Below are positions 56,504-64,000 of a DNA stretch of 64,000 nt, one piece after another. Made by a program: the position numbers and the translations under genes. This DNA comes from Gnetum montanum. Lineage: Eukaryota; Streptophyta; Gnetopsida; Gnetales; Gnetaceae. The notes beneath the pieces are model-generated. The model ran no database searches. It had not been told where the DNA came from and saw only the letters and a list, made by a program, of their open reading frames with translations. The stretch lies in the NCBI GenBank assembly GCA_015680685.1, contig MNCI01011128.1:494837-558836 (forward strand), written 5' to 3'. Position 1 is the stretch's first letter. Each line of letters starts with the position of its first letter.

Positions 56504-58337
56504 CCATTTGAGACTGGCAGACAATGCACATTCATATTGCATTTGCAATTCAGATTTGATCACCAAAATGTGTTTCCATGGATGCAAGATGTATGACAAT
56601 ATTTCCTATAATCAAATGCTAATGCATATAATTATTAGTGCTAAATTAAGCATTTATCTCCTCATACATTTGGGCCTTAGCTAGATAGAAGCATATATAA
56701 GCCATGGTGCATCTTGCACTATTTTTTAAGAGGAATGATTCTATGCAAATTTTTTTGGATGAGTTCAACTTCGAATGGCATTTACAAACCAATTGCAGCA
56801 CTATATAACAGTTTATACCATTGTAAACTTGATATCTTAATCAAAAGACTAAGTGTATTAACATGTACTGTTATGCTATTTTGGCAACTGAACCTCTACA
56901 TGATCAAAAGTGGTTTGGAAAGTAGGTTGTCAAGGAAAAATGTGATGATTTTTTGTTGTCTGATAAAAGATAGTCATGACAGTAGTATGTTAAGATAAAA
57001 CAACTTTCTAATTTTGGCAAAGAGGTCAAGTGTTAATTGTAGATCAATAACTCTAAATAATATTTCATTTATAACAATAATATATTTGTTTTAAATTAAC
57101 CTATGGTTTGTTCTAAGTGAATATGCAGCTTTTATGTTAATGCCTTCATATTGCAATGCACAAGGAATGAAATTTGGAAATTTGGAAGGGCAAGGGGAAC
57201 ATGCATAGAAATCAATAATCCATGAGAATTCAAAAATATTTTGCATCACAAGATTTATTATCAAACTTGGAATTAGTTATCCTTCTCATTATTCAATCAT
57301 CACAATTTGACCAAAATTGTTATGAAATATATTGAATTTAGTAAAATGGTGACTAGGATAATTTTTAATACAACTAAAGAATTAAAATTCAACTTACTTT
57401 TTGCAAGATTCTCTTGGCTAAATTATAGATGTATATTATAAACATATAACTAAGCTAGTTACGTTTTATTTAAATTCATTACTAACATAGATATGATAAT
57501 TATATAACAAGTATTTTTTATTATTTATTATTTTAAAAGAAATTGTAATATTGAGACAGCCATTTGATGAGAAAGTAAGGGATTTTTACATAAATTATCA
57601 CATGATACTATAGTAAATCTAAATGGTTTTACCTTTGGACTTGAGGTAGAATATCACACTAGGGATTCTTCAACATTTCTTTATATAACTTAACTAGGAT
57701 GTAGATTAAATTATTCAATTTAACATCAATATTGGGCTTGCATTTTTCTCTCAAAGCAAATTTCTTAAAAGGTTTAATATCAAACATAGCATTCCTATTC
57801 CAATTTTAGAGAAGAAAAAATGATTTCTAAAATACCATTATTAACTCTTTTTTAAAACTTAATTTAACTTAAGGGAAAATTTCATATTAATGTTTAAATG
57901 AATTTATTCTTCCAAAATTTAATAAATTCTTAAGCTTTGTGAAATGCTTGTCAAAGGATTCTTTTATTTACATGTTATACAAAGAAAAGCAAAAATCTAT
58001 GTGCTACAAAGGGCATACTTGTTAGATGACATAATTCCTCTATAATCCTTATGCACTTGAGGCATCATTATATTGCTCTATAATTTGGAGTTGCCTATAT
58101 GCATGGGAAGGCTTCATTGGAATGAAATAATTTGATTATATGTATACCCCAAGATATACAACCAACATAATACATGAGAAGAAATTATAGAGGAAAATAA
58201 TCTGAGTCTTAAAAACACATATATTTATAGTGTTTGATAATATGGTATATTTCCTATTAGATAGCTTTATTGTTTAGAGAGAGAAGAAGATGTCATGAGC
58301 TAAATATAAGTATGAATTTTCACATAACCATTCCTTC
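56504..58337 (+). other. 3' flank of the methyltransferase gene
   Basis: Begins with the 3' untranslated region, whose end could not be placed. The rest is very AT-rich and without coding signal or identified repeats. Confidence 0.45.
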
Positions 58338-58900
58338 AAGTTATTTGTTTGCATGGATCCAATTTATGGAAGAATCAGTTGTTAAAGCATGAGATCTCCT
58401 TCATCCTAGCACCTATTATCCATATTGCTAGAAGGATATAGATATCTCTCTATAATCAATATTCCCTATGGAAGCTTCCTAGATATTTTCATGAATACTT
58501 ATATTGCAAGATTCTGATCTTTTTAAAGTTATTTATTTGCATGGATCCATTTTTGTGGAAGAATCAATTGTTAAAGTATGAGATTTCCTTCATCCTAGCG
58601 CCTATTATCCATATTACTAGAAGGATATAGATGTCTCTCTATAATCAATATTCCTTATGGAAGCTTCCTAAATATTTCCATGAATACTTATATTGCAAGA
58701 TTCTAATCCTTTTAAGTTATTTATTTGCATGGATCCATTTTTGTGGAAGAATCAATTGTTAAAGCATGAGATTTCCTTCATCTAGCCTCCATTATTTATA
58801 CTATTAGAAGGATAGAGATGTCTCTCTATAATCAAAATTCTCTATGGAGGGTTCCTAAATATTTACATGAATACTTATATTGCAAGATTTTGACCCTATA
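58338..58900. repeat. Three-copy tandem repeat, unit about 188 bp
   Basis: Copies start at 58338, 58526 and 58714 with AAGTTATTT and share TTTGCATGGATCCA, GAAGAATCA-TTGTTAAAG, TCTCTCTATAATCAA and GAATACTTATATTGCAAGAT. The second and third copies are closest at the 5' end. Units contain no open frame. Confidence 0.92.
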
Positions 58901-59149
58901 ACTTATCTTCATTATTACATATGATGCTACAAAGCTTGTACATGAACCAAAAAGTTTGGGCACTGGTCATGATGATGCCACAAACTCCTCAAGACTTGAC
59001 GTAGTTATATTATCCTATGCAATTAAGTAGAAATATAATATATTTTGCTTTGTATTTTTCTAGAGGAAGTTTTAGATAATTTTGTTCATTTAATTCATGA
59101 TTTCTTTTAAAGGGGAAAACATTGAAATAGTAGAGAATAACATTAAGAA
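58901..59149. other. AT-rich sequence, nothing recognised
   Basis: No coding or repeat signal apart from the edge of the following LINE. Confidence 0.4.
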
Positions 59150-61980
59150 TAACATGAACCATTAGCAATTTACTAGTTAAAAAGAAGAGTACCCCTTTCT
59201 AATCAATTAGCTTTTGTCTCATTATAGAATGTAGGAATCTCTATTCTATATTCTACTACGGTATGATATAATTTATTGTCAGCTTGATATATTTTACATC
59301 TCTAATATTTCTTTTTGGAATCCTATAAGTAAAGTAGAAGTACATACAGATGCTACTTTGTTAGATAATTTTCATATCAGTATTTTTCTATTTGGGATTA
59401 ATTCTTCCTCTTAAAAGTAGGAACTTTCTCATATGAACGCTAATATGTTTCCAAGGCCTAGAGGGAAAATTATTTTAAATCTTCTATGGAATATAGAAAA
59501 AAAAAACCTACTTGTAATATTGGTTGGATTAAATTGTGGCAACAACTATTTGTAAGGTCAAAAATTATGCTAGATGGTTTGGAAAGCAATTTGCTAAGCC
59601 AATGCGTCAAGTTATAAAATAGCTTGTAGAATCTATTAAAAATATGTAAATTTTTTAATACTAGAATCCCTTTGATTTTGAAACTTTAAAAACATCAACT
59701 AAAGCTTATTATGCTAAGCAATATTGAGGATTTTTTGAAGCTAAAAGTACTCACTAAAAGTCACATCTTAGCTAAAAATTGAAGATGAACCTTAGAAGTT
59801 TTTTAAATTTCTCAAAGGAAAGGGCCAAGTACCTAAATTAGAATTGTTTATATAAATGATTTCATCATTATAGATCCTAAGATTACTTAGTTTTTTAGCA
59901 AATCATTTTTCTTCTAAAGATTTTAGAAGAAAACCTTCGAGGCCTCTATTACATATATTTCTCATCTTATAAAAGAAGCTTATCAAAGTGTTCTTGAAGC
60001 AAAAATTGCAATGCAAGAAATCAAACTACCAACTTTTAATTTAGTAGATGGTAAAGCTCTAGGATTTGATAGTTTTTCAATGAATCTTTTAAGAAGCATT
60101 AGGACATTGTTGAAAATGATCTCTTTCATGTTTTCCAAGAAGCTATTAAAATTGTTTCTCTTGTTAAAAATATCTACAATTGTGAGATTCACCTTCTTCC
60201 TAAGAATGGTGATCTTCAACATATTGGTAATTGGAGACTTATTACTTTTCTTAACAACACTTATGAAACTTTAGCAAAATTCATGGCTTTACAAATAAAA
60301 AAGGTTATAAAGACATCATTAGACCTAAACAAAGAATGTTTGTTAAAGGTAGATATATCTTAAATAATGTTATTGCAGGTGGGAAGGGAATGTTGTGGAC
60401 TTCTAATACTAATGAGGACATTGCTTTTATTAAGTTAGATTATGCTAAAGCTTATGACAAGATTGAATGGAACTTCATTATTATTTGTCTTTGTAAACTG
60501 GGGTTTCATGATTATTTTATTTATCTCGTTCATAACTTGCTCAATGATGCTAATGCTCAAGTTGCTACAAATTTTGAATTGAGTTCCTCATTTTCTCTTT
60601 AGCAGTCAATTCATCAAGGTTGTTCTCTTGCTTCCTATCTTTCTTTTATTGATGCAGATTTTCTTTCACATAATTTTCATTATGGTTTATAAAGGAATAG
60701 CATTAAGGGAATTTTAATTGATGATCAAGGTACACAACTACTTAATATGCACTTTGCAAATGATTTTTTTCTTATGATTAATAATTCTCTACAACATAAT
60801 AAGACTTTATTAATTAAAGTGGAGGAATATTGCATGTTATCTAGCTCTTGTATCAATTAGCAAAAATCTATTGTTTATTGTAACAACAATATTGATGAGT
60901 AGGTTATTCTCATGTCTTGAAAAAAGATTGTCTTCAAAATTTTAGGAATACTATTTTCTTTTGAGACTAATCTAAATATTTTATGGAATTATAAAATTGA
61001 AAAGAATCTTGGTAAATGGAAGGAAAAAAATCTCACCCTTGCTAGAAAAACTTTAGTTATTAAAAATATGCTTCAAGATATTGATGTTTATTACTCAAGT
61101 TGTTGGGGTCCTTCAAAAATTCTTATGATAGAATTGATCCTATTATCTATTGGTTTCTTTAGTCTACTAAGAAACATAGAATAAGCTTTTCTAGAGTTGC
61201 TTTGGATATTTGCATTAGGAGAAAAAAAGATGGAGGACTTGGCCTTATTAATTGTTTTAACTAAGGTATTTTTTTCTTAGGAAAATGGATTGCAAAGTAC
61301 ATTGATGGAGATGATGTTTGGATGCTCCTTTTAAGAAATAGACTTATGAAAGGAAAAACTAAAAATGATGATAGTTGGTCTTCTAATGCTTTCCTTCATT
61401 ATATTGTTTTTCCTCATGCCATTTCTATTTTGGGTTCTCCAATTTGTAAACAAATTTGGAAGACGTGGTGCAAGCTTAGTAAGTGTTGGAATTATAGCCA
61501 TATTGTAGTTTAAGAATATATGCTTAAGCAAATTAGATCAATGTACCTTTTTTAAGTGAAGTAGCTTAAGCTATTAATTCATCTAGATTATGTGCCACTT
61601 GGAGCATATTTGGTATCACTGTGGTTTCTTGTCTACATATGCACAATAGATGGATTACATAAGAGGGTTCAAGCCTTTATGGTTTGAATAGAGAAAGAAA
61701 AAAAATATTAAAAAATTAATTTTTAATTTTGAGAATTTATTTAAAGTTAACAATAGTTTGTATAAAGCTTTTCTAGGTATTTTTTAGACATAATGGAAAA
61801 TTTAAATTTTCTTTTTAATAAAACTGAATTGATGGGTAGATGTGCCTCTAAAAGGCTTTAATTCACCATGTCTGTTTATTTCTAGGCTCCTTAGTTAATG
61901 GGAAAAAACTAGCGCATCATTTCCAAACTTGGTCCTATTGATTGTCTATAGAAGGAAGGGCCTCACCATGTTAAGAATTA
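59150..61980 (+). mobile_element. Degenerate LINE with reverse transcriptase (plant L1-like)
   Basis: Plus-strand element related to the LINE at 25469-31183. VGWIKLWQQLF near 59520 corresponds to VGWIQWWHCAS there. RT keeps MFVKGRYILNNVIAGGKG (60336) and IKLDYAKAYDKIEWNF (60428, first catalytic Asp). F-A-D-D has become FANDFFL (60758), losing the second catalytic Asp. The C-terminal region has GGLGLINCFN near 61231 and GKWIAKYIDGDD near 61281. The start and end are not defined; many stops. Confidence 0.78.
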
Positions 61981-63429
61981 GTTCAAAGTTCCCTTGAAAT
62001 TCTCAATTTTCTCATCATCATTTGTTATTCTCATCACCACATCATCATCATCTCTCTTCATGTTCATCATTTTGTTCATCTCATTAATTATAATTATTCA
62101 AATAATCTCATCAAGCTTCAACGGTATTTTTGAGTCCTTGCAACATTGATTCAAACTATTCAAATCAAAGAACATTTATCATCAATTTAATTTTTCTCTT
62201 TTTTAACTATTCTTAAAAAGTTGAAAGGTCAAGTATATGAGATTGATTCAATCTCATTAAATTAAATCCATTTCTACAATTAAAATCCATTGAAGAATAA
62301 AAGATGTCAAGGTGAATCTAGCAACACTAATTTTATTAAAAACCAAGTTGTCAAATTCAAATTATTAAAGAAAATCAGTTTGACCATATCTCATAGTCAT
62401 TTTCTATGTAGAGTCAAACCAAGAGGTCATTATGATTTATGGTTCAAAAATTTTCAATTTTAACATCACCACAACCCATGATGTAGTTGTGTTGTATGAA
62501 GTCCACGAAGAATCTACAACCCATGAGGGTTCTAACACTAACTTAGCTAAGGCTTTTCAAATTGACCATAATCTATGGTGAGGTTATATTTTACTAAATC
62601 CAAATTAATTCTAGGTTTCTTAGTTACCACGACCTCATGGTAACTTCATGGTATCAAACTATAACGTGTTCTATTGTATCACAACTTGTGGTATTTCCTT
62701 CTTCAAGACCACAACCCAAGTCATGGTGGTAGATCATGACTTGTGATCCACTCATAGTAAACAAAATTTTGAATCTTGATATCAAAAGGCCTCAACATTA
62801 ATTCAAAACTACTTCAAGCTACTAACAAATTCCATCTTCAAAATGGTTTTAGCGTGCTCTTATATGGTACTCAAGGCTACCAAATCTTAATACTAGGCTA
62901 TTTTGTAGGAAGTAAGCTTGGGGACTTCTTAAGATTTTGAGTTTTTGTAGTATTGTCTTTTCAAGTTTATTTCTTTATGGATGTTTTCTCTTCATTTATG
63001 TTAAGTTTCTTCATGTGTGTTTAAAGTCCAATGTGTTGTATTTTCAAGGTAGCATCCATAAGGATTTAATTAGTTAAATGCATTGGGATCAAATGTTATG
63101 ACACCACCATAAGTTAGATTTAGTTAATTAGGTCTACTATGGTGAACTTTGAAATTCAAGCAAGGGATACTAGCATGAGTATGATTCATCTTATTTTGTT
63201 AACCAATATGTAGATTTGATACCCATTTACTTATTTTAGGGTGTTTTCTTGGCTTGTAAAGTAAAGGTAAAATTTTAAGTTTCCTATTTAAAAAATTGGA
63301 TAAATTAAAGTTTATAGTGAACATATTCTTAAGATCTTTTGTACATAATAAAAATTTTAGTTTCCAATATTTTATTATTTAAATAACTGTAATCATTCAT
63401 ATATAATTTTCTATTTTAAATTCAGTAAT
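61981..63429. other. AT-rich sequence, possible decayed LTR material
   Basis: No open frames. Several variants of an ACAACCCATGATG/CATGGT phrase recur at 62470-62770. No element boundaries found. Confidence 0.35.
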
Positions 63430-63670
63430 TGTTAGTTATTAATCTTGCTTCTGTTACAAGAATCAGTTTAAGTTTAATGGGTTATCATGATGTAATTCTA
63501 ACCTCTAGGTTTAGTAGAAAAAGAATGGGAGTTTCATGGAGTTAGCCTATTATAAATAGGCCATTTGATAGTAGCTTTCATGTACCACATCAGAATAAAA
63601 TATTTTTGTTTCTCCTTATATCTACTTTATTCTTGCACATATTATTTTGTTCCACGTTAATTCTTATTAG
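63430..63670 (+). repeat. Probable 5' LTR of a Ty1/copia element
   Basis: About 240 bp before the copia primer site, starting at a plausible TGTTAGTTATT, with TATA-like TTATAAATAGG near 63551 and polyadenylation-like AATAAAAT near 63594. The short length fits copia LTRs. The start is inferred because the partner LTR is outside the window. Confidence 0.55.
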
Positions 63671-63688
63671 TGGTATCAAAGATAGAAG
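63671..63688 (+). other. Primer binding site of the copia element (initiator tRNA-Met type)
   Basis: TGGTATCAAAGATAGAAG resembles the usual copia site TGGTATCAGAGC and what follows it; the first eight bases are exact and the rest is diverged. Confidence 0.7.
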
Positions 63689-63693
63689 TTCCA

Positions 63694-64000
63694 ATGAATA
63701 TCTCAACTCAAATTTCAATTCCTCTCTTGGATGGGCAAAATTACAATTGGTGGAGTGTCCAAATGAAGGTGCTTTTCAATTTCCATGAGCTGTTGGATGT
63801 TGTGGAAAATAGTATTGCTGATCTTGTAGCAAATGTAATCAACACACAAAAGAATGTCCACTATGAGAACAAGAAGAAAGATAAGAAGGCATTATATTTC
63901 ATTCATCAAGGGGTGAATGATGAAGTTTTTGAGAAGATTGTAGGAGCAACCACATCAAAGCAAGCTTGGGATACCTTGATGACATTGTACAAAGGTACGA
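63694..64000 (+). CDS. Ty1/copia gag, N-terminal part (cut by window edge)
   Basis: Open from ATG at 63694 to the end of the window (102 codons), six bases after the primer site. It begins MNISTQISIPLLDGQNYNWW (the DGxNYxxW motif of the copia gag N-terminal domain) and continues with KALYFIHQGVNDEVFEKI and TTSKQAWDTLMTLYKGT, the start of the UBN2 gag region. No stop or frameshift is seen, unlike the gypsy copies, so this element may be younger. The rest lies outside. Confidence 0.85.
   Translation, partial: MNISTQISIPLLDGQNYNWWSVQMKVLFNFHELLDVVENSIADLVANVINTQKNVHYENKKKDKKALYFIHQGVNDEVFEKIVGATTSKQAWDTLMTLYKGT

Noticed and set aside
1-64000. CRISPR arrays, bacterial operons or rRNA genes
   Set aside because: No regularly spaced short repeats, no rRNA-like conserved blocks and a clear plant nuclear retroelement context.

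Overview
The window looks like nuclear DNA of a seed plant, most likely a gymnosperm. It is AT-rich and packed with old, nested, decayed retrotransposons: Athila/Tat-type Ty3/gypsy elements primed by tRNA-Asp, plant L1-type LINEs, and the start of a Ty1/copia element. It holds one intact host gene, whose small exons are separated by very long retrotransposon-filled introns. The gymnosperm assignment is inferred from gene architecture, not from a species-specific marker.

Host gene: eight exons on the + strand (31927-56503) join in frame into a 310-residue protein. It is a histidine protein methyltransferase of the METTL18/HPM1 family, with the SAM-binding motif LELGCGHGLPG and the family signature DAILMAETVY. 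All seven introns are GT-AG. Intron 1 is about 16.7 kb and intron 4 about 5.9 kb, so 930 coding bases are spread over 24.6 kb.

Left third (1-20673): a stack of minus-strand Athila/Tat-like elements. Element A (1-4447) has gag, a tRNA-Asp primer site and a 5' LTR, and a solo LTR with perfect TTTAT duplications is nested in its gag. Element B (4448-6697) has RT, protease and the end of gag. A block of unclear origin follows (6698-8160). Element C (8160 to about 16800) carries integrase, RNase H, RT, protease, gag, primer site and 5' LTR. Element D (about 16810-20673) has a protease fragment, gag, primer site and 5' LTR. All are full of stops and frameshifts.

Middle left (20674-31926): a minus-strand LINE 3' fragment, a very diverged plus-strand LTR remnant, a tRNA-derived SINE-like block, and a nearly complete plus-strand LINE (25469-31183) flanked by a perfect 16-bp target duplication. 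Then comes the upstream region of the host gene.

Intron 1 contains a minus-strand LINE split by a forward gypsy-type element (35874-42946, duplication CAAGT). That element has gag but no pol, and carries three LTRs: a complete one, a 5'-truncated second one and a terminal one. Between the first two lies a 64-nt copy of the 3' part of tRNA-Asp including CCA, far longer than the normal 18-nt primer site. This looks like a fossil of aberrant reverse transcription and is the most unusual item in the window.

Intron 4 holds a large imperfect inverted repeat (arms about 0.95 kb) and a compact 85-nt hairpin. Downstream of the gene are a three-copy 188-bp tandem repeat, a degenerate LINE (about 59150-61980) and, at the right edge, a copia LTR, primer site and gag start. 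There is an assembly gap at 37619-37902 and an ambiguous base at 31548.
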